This document shows, piece by piece, positions 18,717-32,140 of a DNA stretch of 64,000 bases (within the stretch, counting starts at the first letter, position 1; each line of letters begins with the position of its first letter). The DNA is from Spirodela intermedia (Eukaryota > Streptophyta > Magnoliopsida > Alismatales > Araceae). The stretch is from positions 4,987,037 through 5,051,036 of the forward strand of contig LR746274.1 in the NCBI GenBank assembly GCA_902729315.2, written 5' to 3'. The notes under the pieces are model-generated. The model was given only the letters and a program-made list of their open reading frames with translations. It was not told where the DNA came from and did not search any database. A program made the translations under genes and the position numbers.

Positions 18717-21700
18717 ATGGCTAACCTTCAGGCAGTATCAGGACTGTCCTCCGGCACCGTGGGGATCCATGGCGTCAGTAGGCCCGGTAAACTTTCGCTC
18801 TAGTGGTTTTTCTGCTCTGTTCTCTGTTTCTTTCTATCCTTCGTCTATTTTTGGCTTTTTGGCTGTTTTCCAGGTCCGAGGCGACCTTTAAAGTGATGCG
18901 TACTGTCTTTGGATTATTCTGATGTGTGTGGTCTGCGCGGCTGTCCATAAGTGCTGTCTTTTCATCCCCACCAAAGTAAAGAAATGCATCAGTGTATAAG
19001 TCGTGTTGGGCTTATTGGTCTGTTTTTTCTGAGTTTTCGATCATAACGACGGCTGGGAGTTACTAGAGTGTTATGGTCCTTTCCAGGAATTTTCAGAATC
19101 TCAAATTATTTTCATTTTTTATTGAGGTAATGCTGCATGATTCAGTAGAAATTAAGCCTAGTGTTTGTACGTATGGAGGAAAGAGAGAAATACTACAAGA
19201 ACAGAGAGACATTTCTAAAGGGATCAGCATTTCCTTCCATTTTTTTAGTTATTTTGTACCACCTCAATGACCGATCTTTAACTTTGATCAAAATCCTGAG
19301 AGAGATTATCCTCCCAATATCTTTACAGCTAGCTTAAGCCTATTTATTTCTTGAAGAAAAATTCTCATCATAATATTGAGGAACATTACTCGGAGGTTGA
19401 GTGTTTTCATTTGTATGTTGAATTCCAGAAAACGTGGGATCTCGTGATAGTATTTGCTACCCAAGGAAATCATACTCATCCCGAGAGGTTCTACTTCCTT
19501 TCTTCTGGTCTCACGTGGTCAGTTGTGTGGATGGATTGAATTGCTAATTTTGAATCTTATTAGAACCTTATTAGGTAGGTGCCAATTCAAGTGGTCTTCA
19601 TGGTGCTTTTAAAATTAATCACCCTGCACGCCAAGTCAAGGTTTCACAAAGCCGAGGTATTATGCTGTCTTTTTTCCCGTTGAAATTGAAACAGTTTCTA
19701 CCGTTGTGAAGACTTGTTCTTTTTTCTAGTGATATTCATGAGATTGAAAATCTCTGTGGTTAATGAAATTATCTCTAGCTCCATGATTACTATAAAATTT
19801 TATGTTTTTTGTTGCTATTATTATCATTCGAAGAATGCTATGACAGAAGTTTGATTCATCTCTCAAAGCCCTTACGATTTGTGACTCCAGACCTCTATGG
19901 AATTCCATGTCTTTTCCCTAAAGAGAAGAACGGTTTTATGTATTTGGTTAACCCTCTGATCGCTGACATGGGGACTCTTGTAATAGAACAAGAAGTTAAG
20001 AGATACCCTCTCCCGCTGATGGCTAGCTTTTGAGGAACTCAGTCAGGATCTGCAAGTTTTCTTTAGGACGATAGGCTTCTTCTCCCTCTAAATCTTGCAC
20101 CCATGTGACTGAGGCCGCACGTTATTCCTCAATCAATAATCTTGCTCTCTCACCTATTGAAGGAATCCCCTTTTGGACAACTGGAATCTGTGGAAGAGGG
20201 CGATCTCATGAAGTAAAACTATAGTGGGAATTTTCCTGATATTGTGAGGCACCTGTGGGGGTAGAGAAAGGAATGAACATGCTGAGAGTGGGAAAGTAAC
20301 TGGCAGTGCAACGGTGACCCCATTTTAACCGGACAATGGGACAATCTTTTGTGGGACATGAGAGCAATCATTGAAGAATTGATCATTATCTTTTCTCGGT
20401 TGTAGGGGGGAATTCGAATAAAATAGAACCATAAAATGCGTGGAGAACTGGTGTATGGGGAAGAGGTAGCCGCTGGCTTTCTGTGATCCGTATTTGAATA
20501 GACGAACATTTTCACAAAAAAATGTCCAAGGCGAATAATTGTGGATGCTTCATTACAGTAATTGTGATGGGAAAATGCCAATTTAAATCGACTGAATAAA
20601 AAATTACGTTACTGCAGTGATCATGATTATAAATACCCCTATTTTCATTTATTAAAAATATTGACGTGCTTGAAATTCTGACAACAGTTAGCCACAGATA
20701 TTTTCTTAACATAATCTGATTATAAGTTATTAAATGGCAAGATGAATAACAGCTCGCAAATGTGAATGGTACCGTACCTAATGGACCAAAAGGGTTCCTC
20801 ATTGAAGTTGTAGGAAGCATTTTATTTGATTGTTTTGTCACATTGTTGTATTTCAAGTCACTCAATATTATTCTATTTATATGAAACAAAAAATAAAAAA
20901 TAATGGTATGATAGTTAAAGAAGAAAATAACGATGCTGTGCTTTTAAATGACAGGGCTTTTGTTCAGTGATACTGTGCAAAAAATGAAAATAGGGACGTG
21001 TGAGATAGGCTTAGAGGTTGGAAGTTAGGAATTGGAGCTGTGCTGTGTCAAGAGGAAAAAGTTTAACTTCAGTGTGCCAAAGTCTGGGACTGAGGATCGT
21101 GTAATTCAATCTCTTTGGTTGTTTTGAAAGGATTCCGAAAATGTCTAAATTGTATCTGTTCTGGTTGCTGATTCAATGGAGAGTACTACGCTTTTAAGTG
21201 CAGCTAGGATCCTTTATACATTAGGATGAAGCAACAGATTCGTCCATACCATCGGTAGACTTTTTGAGACCATGACTGATCTTGAAAGGAAACGAATGGA
21301 AAAAGTAGCACGTTGTATTAATGTATAACTCTGAGCATATTTCGTTCTTAACAGAACATCTTGTTTGAATTCTTTGAATGGAACACAACGAACTAATTCA
21401 GAGTTTGGTTGAGTGAATAAATGGATATACCCCTATGGGTCCAGTTATAAGTTTTCTATAAGAAAAGTAAGGAGCTTCTGTTCTTAATTTGAATGATCAC
21501 CTGATCTAATTTAATTAGATGTTAAAAAATGCCTTCATAATCTAGTAGAGGCGACATCATGCTGAGGAGAGTGGATTTTGTGACTGATAGCTCGATCGGT
21601 GTTAAGAAAACTGTTTAGTTTGTTTGGCACATCTTATTTATTCTGGACATCTTAGAGCTCATGAGTTGAGAAATATTGTGAATGGGACTCGATAATTTGA

Positions 21701-24700
21701 ATTGTTAATGGATGAAGATTTGTTCTTCCAATGAAGTTGGAAGCAATTGAATAATTCTGCATCGTGGATCATCGCAGATTGTTTTTGTTGTTTCGGCGGA
21801 GTCAGCTTGTTGAGCCATAAATTTTGATAATTGAGTTTGTTATTATGTTTATTTGAACTGTTAGTAGTGTATCTCGTTATTAATTTTATTTTTCTAACAT
21901 TTAGCGTAGGAAATATCTTTTATTCTAGCTAACATATTCGTATTTATTAATGCAGCCATCCAAAATACACTTTTTTCTGAAAAGGATACATCAACTGGGA
22001 AGACTGATGGTTCTGCGAGTTCAAGGATTACAGGTCTGCGTGGCAAACTGAATAAAGTGGTTTTAGCTTACAGTGGTGGTCTGGACACCTCAGTAATTGT
22101 TCCTTGGTTGAAGTAAGGCTCATTTTTTCCTACTCGAATATCATGTTTATCTTTTTTTTTAATCCATTCAAGTATTTGAAATCTCTTGCCGGGTGTGTTC
22201 ATGATACTCTCTGTAATTCATTTAGTGTATGTATTTATTCACTCCTATTTTTAGTGCAATGATATATTTTTTTTTGACAGTAACTGTTGTAATATAATGA
22301 GAGAGGCTCCCGTAACCAAAAATTGGTAGAGTGGTGAGAGTTATTTTAGATTGATGGTCACATGATTAGTATTGTAAGTATTTTTTTCTGTTATATTTAT
22401 TTAAAGGATATCCTGAAAATTTTCAAATTTCAGGTTGAAAAAATTTGCTTCTCTTTCAAAATTTAAAATCTTGCCTGACTGTAACTTTGGATTTAGAAAG
22501 CCTTCGAGTTAGTTGAAGGATAAATTGTCCATGCCGAAGCATTTTCCAGATTTCCCCGTTTCAGTGGGATCAAAACATCATGTTTTCTGAACACTCGTTT
22601 CTGGTATCTGTCACAGGGAAAACTATGGATGTGATGTTGTTTGCTTCACAGCAGATGTTGGCCAGGTATGCCAATGGACTAAACAAAAATTGTTTACTCG
22701 GTTTCTTTTATCATTCCTTTGGTATCAGCAGGCATTGTCAAATTTTTTGCGTAATGCTGACTAGAGAAAGATTGCTAAGAAAAACTAATCATTTTCAGAG
22801 TAATCCTTTTTGTTTCCGTCATTTAGGGCACACTTTTGTGTTGATTGAACATCACCTGGTTTCATTATTCCTTCAAAAATAATGCTTCAGTGTTGCCATC
22901 ACATCGGTTCATTCGAAAGCAGTCAGCCATGAATCAATTGGTGCTTTTTCAAAGGAGAACGTAAGGGGTCACTATTGATGAAAATGGATTTTGTTCACTT
23001 TTGCTCCTTCCTGTGAAACAACGTTCTCTTTTGTGGAGTCAGTTTTGATGCGAGTACTACTGATGATGCCACAGAGAATGCTTCTGTTTTGAGATTCGAT
23101 CCAAAACAGTACAGTCAATCTGAATTGGCGAGATAGACTCACCTTTCTTGTCTTTGAGCTGTGCCTTAGCTCTTCAAGAGTGCCATCATTTTTGGGTAGT
23201 TAGCTGTCTTTATAAATCGGTTTCTTCTCTTCTTATCTAATTTTCTTATGGAATGTACTGCATGAATCAGATCTACCAATCTATTTATGGTTTTGTTCCT
23301 CAACCAAGTACTGGGTTCCCCGATCTCACATTCAATTCACGTTCTTCTCTCCTCTTCTCACTCCCAAAACTTTCTCAATTTGAATGTTTCTCAATTTGGG
23401 GTCATCCCTGACTGAATATTTGTTCATTTGTTCTTCTTAATTGCCGATTGATGTCCCCTTGAATTTCGTTATCTCTACAAGGGTGACTTGGAACTGGAAG
23501 GCCTGGAAGCCAAGGCCAAAGCGAGTGGTGCGAGTCAGCTTGTGGTGAAGGATTTGAAGGAGGAATTTGTGAGAGACTTCATCTACCCGTGCTTGAGAGC
23601 TGGCGCCGTCTATGAGAGGAAATATCTGCTGGGGACGTCTATGGCCCGCCCTGTCATCGCTAAGGTAGTATCCATATCCCTACAGGGCTCCCCTTCTCTG
23701 GTTGTATGGGACATATCCCTTTTTATTTCTCTGCTTTTCTAGTGATTCTCTCTCTCTCTCTCTCTCTAGAAATGTATGCTTGTTGCCCTATTACCTATCA
23801 TTGATAATCAGGCTAGTCACTGCTGTCCAATTTCCAATGAGTAAAACCTCTGCAGGTTTACTTGAGATCCAGTTTGCTCTATCTGTCATTTTACGCCCCA
23901 CGCTATAGTCTCCTGGTTGTCCTGAACATATGAGAACGGCTTTGTCTCATGGGGAGGGGGAATGGTTCTTCGGTTGACTTAGGTTCCTCCGCAGAGGTGG
24001 GTTTCTTCTCTCGCTGACTTTCCTCTCCTGCCTTGTTCCTCTGAGATGACAGGCTATGGTCGATGTAGCTAAAGAAGTTGGCGCTGATGCAGTTGCCCAT
24101 GGGTGCACTGGAAAGGGGAATGATCAGGTATGCACAGCCCACCTCTCTTTCTTTCCTTTTTCCTCCAATTCTGGTTCATGATTACATTTAAGTTGACTTT
24201 TCACGCCTATTTTCGTCAGGTCCGCTTTGAGTTGACTTTTTTTGCCCTGAATCCCCAACTGAACGTGGTTGCCCCCTGGCGGGAGTGGGACATCAGAGGC
24301 CGGGAGGATGCCATCGAGTATGCCAAGAAGCACAATGTCCCCGTCCCCGTGACGAAGAAGTCCATCTACAGCAGAGACCGAAACCTCTGGCACCTTAGCC
24401 ATGAGGTATGGCTATTAAATTCTATCTGTTATTTTTTTTCCAAAATTGATAACTTTTTAATTAGCCCTTCTTGATACTGAAGGGGGATATTCTGGAAGAC
24501 CCGGCCAATGAGCCAGCAAAGGACATGTACATGATGACTGTGGATCCCGAAGATGCCCCTGATTCCCCTGAGTAATTAATTGCCTCAGTCTCCTTTCTTT
24601 CTTACTTGATTTTTTCTGATGAACTAAGAAAAAGTGAAAAAAGTATTTTTCTTTTTTTTTGATAACTTAGAAGACCTTTGATCTTCTAAATTATCCTTGC

Positions 24701-25273
24701 CCTGCATTTTGGTGTTGCAGATACCTAGAGATTGGGTTTGTGGCGGGGCTGCCAGTAACGGTCAACGGCCAGGAGCTTTCACCAGCGGCGCTGCTGGCAG
24801 AGTTGAACGAGCTTGGGCGGCGGCACGGTATTGGCCGCATCGACATGGTGGAGAATCGACTGGTGGGCATGAAGAGCCGGGGGGTCTACGAGACCCCTGG
24901 CGGCACCATCCTCTTCGCGGCGGCCCGAGAACTTGAGTCGTTGACTCTCGACCGAGAGTCACTGCAGGTGAAGGACACCCTGGCCCTCAAGTATGCTGAG
25001 CTGGTCTATGCCGGGCGGTGGTTCGACCCACTCCGCCAGTCCATGGATGCCTTCATGGAGCGGCTCACCGAGACCACAACAGGCTCTGTGACTCTCAAGC
25101 TCTACAAGGGCTCGGTCTCAGTGGCAGCCCGGAGGAGCCCATTCAGCCTCTACAGGGAGGACATCTCCTCCTTTGAGAATGGCGACATCTACGACCAGGC
25201 TGATGCTGCAGGGTTCATCCGGCTCTATGGCCTCCCTACCCGGGTCAGGGCTATGCAGGAGTCCGGCCTCTAA
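18717..25273 (+). CDS. Argininosuccinate synthase, plastid-targeted
   Basis: Joins citrulline and aspartate using ATP to form argininosuccinate, the penultimate step of arginine synthesis, in the chloroplast. Exons: 18717-18786, 21956-22112, 22617-22665, 23482-23664, 24053-24127, 24220-24405, 24483-24571, 24721-25273. Phases agree and give 453 residues. The ATP pyrophosphatase loop SGGLDTS is at 63-69. Other family blocks are [76 protein letters not shown] and EGNDIYD-like FENGDIYDQ. Exon 1 encodes a short Ser/Gly-rich leader with no acidic residues ([13 protein letters not shown]...). It was chosen because its single leftover base joins exon 2 in frame; the 3.2 kb intron 1 might hide another small exon. 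The last exon is markedly GC-rich. Exons 2-8 are certain, exon 1 less so. Confidence 0.92.
18787..21955 (+). other. Long first intron of argininosuccinate synthase
   Basis: About 3.2 kb of AT-rich sequence inferred from joining exon 1 to exon 2. I see short open frames but none with recognisable protein content, and no clear transposon. Confidence 0.55.
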
Positions 25274-26107
25274 AGGCAAGGGGAGTCATTCTCTCTCTCT
25301 CTCTCTCTCTAGACCCTTCAATTATTACTGTTGAATAAGGGGAGTAGCTTGTTGGTGTTCTCTTGTAGACTGTTTCTTGGTGTTTTTGGTATTGAATTAA
25401 TCTAAGAAATAGGCTTCTTGTTACCTTTGCCCTAAAGCTTATAATTATTAGCTATGGGTCCTTAGAAACCACTGGATTTCTGTGTAAGTTCCTTGACTTT
25501 TTATTTGTTATGATATGTCAATACGACTGAATTTAACTCTGGATTAAAAGTGGTAAATCTTTACTAGATTTGGAAAAGATAATCTCCAAGCCCTAAATTC
25601 ACTCGCTCCTTTTCCCTCCCACCTCTTCCAGGTCGTCTCCATTCTCTCTCTCTCTCTCTCATCTAATTCTTGCGATGCTTGCCGTAAAATGGAAAACTTA
25701 TAAGAATATGTTTTCTAGTGTGTATAGACTTTTGTGAAATGACTAAATAATAATGGGAGAAAACATAAAATAGCAAATCATCTGGAAATGTCTTAGAGAA
25801 GTTTGTTTTGTCAGCATAGTGCTTGAATTTATTACATAGTTACCAATTTCCTAATATATTATTACCCTAAGCTCATGTTGTTGCAATGTCCCTCAGACAA
25901 TCTAAGCAAAGGTTACCATGCTCTTCATTCAACTGATCTTGGAAATATGATGTTGGCTTCAAGGAGGTTGTAGGCAAAATTACTATAAGAGAGGGAGTGA
26001 ATTAGTTCCAACATATGCCCAATATGTTCAACTTTTCAAAAACCTCATGTTATGGTTCTAATTACTTATATTAATATTGACTCCCTTTGAAGTGTGTTGT
26101 TTTTGTT
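25274..26107. other. 3' flank of argininosuccinate synthase
   Basis: Probable 3' UTR with a CT microsatellite (about 25289-25310) and a second one near 25642-25660. No gene recognised. Confidence 0.5.
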
Positions 26108-26445
26108 AGCAAGGCTAATGATGAATAAAGAGGGGGAAAATTGATCATTTTTTAAATAAAAACCTGCTTTTTATATATTTTGGACAACATCAACTAAGTG
26201 AGTTGACTTAGATCATTAGAATAAGAACTAAATATTTTTAGTAAATTATTTTAGTGTAAAATTGTAGTTTTGAATTTGGGCAAAGTTAAGAGGGCTAAGG
26301 ATGAATCAAGGGGGGGAAAATTGATCATTTCTTTTAAATCTCTTGTTTTTATATTTTGGACAACATCACCTAAGTGAGTTGACTTAGATCATTAGAATAA
26401 GAACTAAATATTTGAGTAGATTATTTTGGCATAAAATTATAGTTT
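26108..26445. repeat. Tandem duplication, unit about 175 bp
   Basis: 26108-26265 and 26284-26445 are near copies. They share GGGGAAAATTGATCATTT, TTTTGGACAACATCA, AAGTGAGTTGACTTAGATC and ATTAGAATAAGAACTAAATA. The copies differ by small gaps and substitutions. No coding content. Confidence 0.85.
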
Positions 26446-26918
26446 TATCCTTTTTAGTAGCATCTTTGTTGCAAAGTGAGTTAACTCCCCCTCTAAAAAT
26501 GAAAAAGGACCTTGAACTATGATAAACATAAGAAGATATTAGGACCATATATTTATAATATTTTTATTAGATATCGGAGCATATTTGCTATTGATAGAAA
26601 AGACGAAAAATATCCACCACTAGAATTCCAAAAGGTCCAAAAGTCAACATTTTGATCAAGGTGGCTAGGGCCTAAGCAAAAAATTAGAAGTCCACCACTA
26701 GAATTCTGTTGACCTACTCTCAAACTCAACTAAATTATGTCACATAACTTAAAACAATATGACTGGCTCCAAGTGAGTGGTAAATTATTTTAGTAACGAG
26801 AAACTAGCAACACAAGATGAATTGTGTGTTTGCTTACAATCCTTTTCTATTTTACAGGGATCTAAATTATATAGTAAATTAATTTGATAATTTACAAAGA
26901 GTTTTACGTAAGTTGCAT
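26446..26918. other. Intergenic, nothing recognised
   Basis: AT-rich sequence. The short phrase CCACCACTAGAATTC appears twice (about 26610 and 26692). No gene or larger repeat seen. Confidence 0.5.
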
Positions 26919-27175
<257 letters not shown>

Positions 27176-27383
27176 TTTGACTATGGGTCCTTCGAGGCCC
27201 AATTCCCGTTTGAGCACAATGGACGGCCCAACCTTCCTCTCTCTCTCTCTCTGTTTAATATTTTACCGTGTATGTGTGTCTCTCTCTCTGCGCCTCGACC
27301 GGCATACCCGTGGAGGATCCGGAGGACGACGGACAGAAACCTAGCCGACGAGATCGAAGAAGGGGAAGGGGAGGGCGAGCAAG

Positions 27384-30300
27384 ATGCTGAGGGTCGCGGG
27401 GAGGAGGTTGTCGTGCCTGCTGAACAGGCCGGCGCCTGTCGCCTCCTTTGTCGCCAGGAACCCGATCCCTGTGGATGCCTGCTCCGATAGCCCCGGATTG
27501 TCATCCGTCGCGTCTCCTTTCAGATTTGGGAGCGAATTCTTGTTCCCCGGATCGGCGAGAGGTTGGATTCTGGTCTTCCCTTCCCCGTCGTTCTGTTTCA
27601 CTTCTAGATGGTTGGCGATTTTTTATCTGGCTCGCCTAGGGATTTGATGGCTTCGTGTGATAGGAGTTAGGTTTTTTTTCCCCCTATGTTAATTTTTGCT
27701 GCTTTGTCCTCTAAGCTATTGTGTTCGATTGGGATTCTTGTACAGATGAGGGTTTCGTCGTTCCGTTGTTCCGTTTGAGAATCCTGTTTGATTTTTATAC
27801 TTATTTGACCACCTGGATTCTTCGTGTCGTCAAGTGGGCTATTAAGGAGTTTTTGGCATATGGGATCCGCGGTGTGTTCGTCGCTATTCTGGACGTGATT
27901 TACGCTTCACAATCGTATTTCATTACTTGTAATTTATCCCTATCCATCGATTATTCTTTATAATGTCACACTCTCTATACCTGAGAATGTGTTACGCATT
28001 CCTCTCTTTGCATTGTGAATCGATAAACGGAAAACTAGAAAATATTTTGAAAATTAATGATTGCCGGCAACAGTTCCCTCTCACCAATAGATAATGAAAG
28101 TTCTGAGAAGTTGTGTTGTGTTTGTATGCTAGGAACAGGGACACTATGGTATGTCCAATCAAGGAAATAATTTGTTTCAAATCCATTCTTTCACCTCTAG
28201 ATTTTTTGCCTTTCTACTTGTCTCGTCCAGAATATTTCTGGCCTTTATTTTCTCTGAAAAATGTCTCATTTGATTTCTAGAAAAGTATTTTCTGAGGGTC
28301 TAACATGACATTCTCTTACGCATCTGGAGTGTTTGTATCCCAGCTCCGCCTGACAAAGCAGGGGGTTGTTTGTTCAAACTAGCCTGTCACCAAGAACAAG
28401 GGGATCTGTTGATCTGTTGTACCCATATGTTACGTCTGCTAGATGTCCCTCATTCACTTAAATGCTGTTGTCAATAAATCTGGGCTGAACTATTCCTTCA
28501 TGACATTTGATACGCTGGACTAACCTTAACTTCAGTTCAAAGGATTAATTTGAGCCCCGTAGTAAAATTTCGTCTCCAGCACCTTCGTTGATGGGCTGCC
28601 ATTATTTCTCACCAACTTGCACCGTACACTGGTCAGCTCTCCCTATTTGTCGACCTCAATCCTCTGTTCTTATTCGTGGATTTTAAACGCTGATATTATT
28701 AGGTGACATGCTATTCTTCTAGGTTAGTGTATTTGCCTAAAGTCTCACTCGGCCTTTTGAAAGTTTCTCATATTGATGTAAATATATGAAAGTTTCACAC
28801 AATTACCTAAAATTTGACGAGTGGGCTCCTATGTGAAATTTGAGAGTGTTGTGTTTCTACAGAAACTGGCTGATAAATTTGCGTAAACTGCCTGCCATTC
28901 ATTAATGAAGTTGTTACTGTGTGGAGTATTAACTTGTCTGTTTCCTTACTGGTTTGAATTATATTTATTTTGTTCAAGAACTTGGTGGGTTCTTAGGATG
29001 TGGTTAGAAAATGAAATAATTTGTTAACGATATCAAGCCATTTGAACTGATTACTCACTATTCGTTTGGAGACTGAAAGAGTGATGGCATTTTATGGTTA
29101 ATTCTAGAAAACCAGATTTTTCTGCTAACTTGTACTGATTTGCTGGGTTGGTTTAGATATGACACGTTTGCATCTTCTTCATACGAGATAGTAGAATAAT
29201 ATCTGAAAGTTTATAAGTTCTGGTTGGTTTTGAGTTATTTTCTCGATGACAATCTGATGGCGTTTTATCTGAGATATAACATGCTGTTCTTTTGTTTTTA
29301 ACTTTCCAATAATTTGCGAAAGCATTCTCCGATCTTCTGAACATCCATGTGAGACAATCTGGGGCCTAAAAAGCCCTATTCAGATTAACATTTTCTTTCG
29401 TTTCTGGTTAATAATCCATGTTAACAGTGCTGTAAACTTCTGCTTCTTGATATTAATTAACTTTTCGCCAATTCAGGAGATGCCAGTTTTCCTCTTGTAT
29501 GCAAAGAAGATGCCCCCTAATGTCAAAGAGCATCCTGTGCTCTTGTAACCATCTTGACTGCGCGCCTAATTTTAAATGGAAGGTTCGTCTCTTTGAATCT
29601 CTATAAGATTCATCAATATAGGTGCTGATGAGCTGTTCATTAGCAGCCTATGGTATGTATCCATACCTTGGTAAGGGTGGTAACATTTAGAGGCCGGCAG
29701 GTTTGCCAGTTAAAGTATAACGAAGGGGCCCTTGCTGTCTCGTATACAATGTGGACATTCCCTTTCAAGTGGAAACATTCATGAGCATTTGAAGACACAA
29801 CTCTTTACCATCATAGCCTCTTGGCGATCTCCGTTTTGATGGTTGGTTTGGATAAATCAGCTTTAATTTGCCATCATGTTGATGATAACAAGAAATATAA
29901 TATGCAGCTTAACTAAGACAAAATGGGCCTTGCCAGGTTTGCTTTTGCGTCGTAGAAAGTGCCCATAGTAGAAGCATACTACGATGTGGACAATCAATAG
30001 AGAACACGAAATTCTGAATGTTGGCCGTGGGATTCCTGTATTGAATAGGAAGACGTTTGAAACTTATGACAACCTTAATGCTTGTAAATGATATCAGTGG
30101 GATTCTCATATCTGTGATTTTACCTCTTACTTCATAAGCTGCGAGTGAATCTCAGCTTCCTATAAAAAACGGCTTCAGTCTGGGGAGTCTATTCAGAGAG
30201 TCTCCATTACGACGGAGGAAATGAAGAAAAGATGCTTCTAGGTATAAAATGGAGACTGGGAGTTGAGGACGATCATCATTCAAGATGATGGCTTTTGGAA

Positions 30301-30683
30301 GGTGGTTCTTTTTTATAGCGAGAAAAGAGGGCAAAATCACTAGTGAAACATGTAGCAGGTCAAATGTGTTTTTGAGTTGAATTATTTGAAGACTCCTGCT
30401 CACGTTTTCAGTGGGTGAGGTGGAAGTTGGAGATGGGAAAGATACTTTCCATTGTCGACACATCATTTGCTTGTAGCAATAAACAGTACGTGAATGTACT
30501 CGGTCATCTCACAGTCAGTGTACTGTTCTGTTTGACCATCTGCCTGCCCACCTTTTAGAATCCTTGAGGTCAACTGTTCTTGATGGTGAAGTGTAGTCTG
30601 CTAGATTCACATAAACCAGATCTTTTTTTTCCTTTTTTCTGTTGAAACTCCCTTTTCCCTGCCTCTATGGGGCACACACAATG

Positions 30684-30726
<43 letters not shown>

Positions 30727-31466
30727 AGTGTATGTTGTTGACCACCAGCATGAACGAAATCATTGATTTATCTCTGCTCGGTGGTTTCTTTTCTGGTGTT
30801 TGCCCACGGCGGACAGGGTTCGCTACGGAGACGCTGGTGCCAAAGCAGCAGCGGGCAGAGGAGTTGGAGGCGGTGCTGCCGGCGACGGCGGTGGCCCTCA
30901 AGACCCCAACCTCAAAAATCATCTACGACGAGTACAACCATGAGCGCTTCCCCCCAGGGGATCCGAGCAAGCGGGCCTTCGCCTACTTCGTCCTCACTGG
31001 TGGCCGCTTCGTCTACGCCTCCCTCCTCCGCCTGCTCATCCTCAAGTTCGTCCTCAGCATGTCCGCCAGCAAAGACGTGCTCGCTCTTGCCTCCCTCGAA
31101 GTGGATCTCTCCAGCATAGAACCCGGCAACACTGTCACCGTCAAGTGGCGGGGGAAGCCCGTCTTCATCCGCCGTCGCACTGCCGAAGACATAAACGCCG
31201 CCAATGCTGTGGACTTGGCCAGCCTGCGCGATCCGCAGGAGGATGCGGCGCGTGTGAAGGACCCGGAGTGGCTGATCGTCGTGGGTGTGTGCACCCATCT
31301 CGGCTGCATCCCGCTGCCCAATGCCGGGGACTTTGGGGGTTGGTTCTGCCCGTGCCACGGCTCACACTACGACATCTCCGGCCGCATCCGCAAGGGACCC
31401 GCCCCTTACAATCTCGAGGTGCCTACATACAGCTTCCTCGACCAGGGCAAGCTCCTCGTCGGCTAA
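27384..31466 (+). CDS. Rieske iron-sulfur subunit of mitochondrial cytochrome bc1 (complex III)
   Basis: Carries the 2Fe-2S cluster that takes electrons from ubiquinol to cytochrome c1 in the inner mitochondrial membrane. Two exons, 27384-27561 and 30817-31466, join in phase to give 275 residues, the usual plant length. [10 protein letters not shown] is the typical start of the plant presequence, and the GFATET block follows the exon junction. Next come [13 protein letters not shown]-like [16 protein letters not shown] and the hydrophobic anchor around [15 protein letters not shown]. The cluster boxes are CTHLGC (C218, H220, C223) and CPCHGSH (C237, C239, H240), with the conserved disulfide pair C223/C239. 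The rest of the head domain ends in [14 protein letters not shown]. The 3.25 kb intron contains a GA tract (30687-30723) near its end. All ligands are intact. Confidence 0.96.
27562..30816 (+). other. Intron of the Rieske gene
   Basis: AT-rich intron of about 3.25 kb with no recognised embedded gene or transposon. A GA microsatellite lies at about 30687-30723, roughly 95 bp before the acceptor. Confidence 0.7.
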
Positions 31467-31765
31467 TTTCCCTCTCTTCCTCTCTCTCTCTCTCTCTCTC
31501 GCTCTTTCTCTCTCTCTTTCTCGCTAAGGGAAGAAAGAAGGCCCGTATCGGCTGGTGACTCTCTCTCTTTCTCTTCTGGTTGGTGATATTTTGGTCGTTC
31601 TCAGGTTTTGAATAATTCTGTGGCTTCAGACCCGGGTGGGGAATTGGTCATTTTCCTTGCCCTGGAGGAGTACATTATTTATGTGCCTTCTTGCATAGTC
31701 CTGAGTCCGATTCCCTACTTTACAGCATCATTTCTTCCGCTTTTGGAAATAATCCCACTATCCAA

Positions 31766-31825
<60 letters not shown>

Positions 31826-32140
31826 ATGGTTGTGTGCTGTGTGCCCAAAGCCTTTACCCCTGCTTACAGCGCCGTATCTTCCGCTTTTGGTAATAATCTG
31901 ACTACCTTCTGTCTGTCTCTCTCTCTCTCTACTGGTTGGTGATATTCTGGTCATACTCAGGTTTTGAATAATTCTATGGGCTCAGACCCCGGTGGGTACT
32001 TGGTCCTTTACCTTTTTCTGGAGTATGTTATTTCTGCGCGTTGCATAGTCGTGTGCCCCTTTCCCTACCTTACAGCACCATGTCTTCCGCTTTTGGTAAT
32101 CATCTGACCATCCACCTCTCTCTCTGTCTCTAAAAAATCT
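31467..32140. repeat. Tandem repeat with CT tracts between convergent genes
   Basis: 31573-31765 and 31929-32122 are near copies. They share GGTTGGTGATATT, CTCAGGTTTTGAATAATTCT, TTACAGCA and TCTTCCGCTTTTGG. A partial copy of the distal half lies at about 31826-31912. CT microsatellites separate the copies (about 31478-31520, 31770-31822, 31912-31930). The region is the 3' flank of the Rieske gene and lies beyond the 3' end of the oppositely oriented SEC14 gene. Confidence 0.85.

Noticed and set aside
31145-31558. A 137-codon frame overlapping Rieske exon 2
   Set aside because: It is a shadow frame of a GC-rich true exon.
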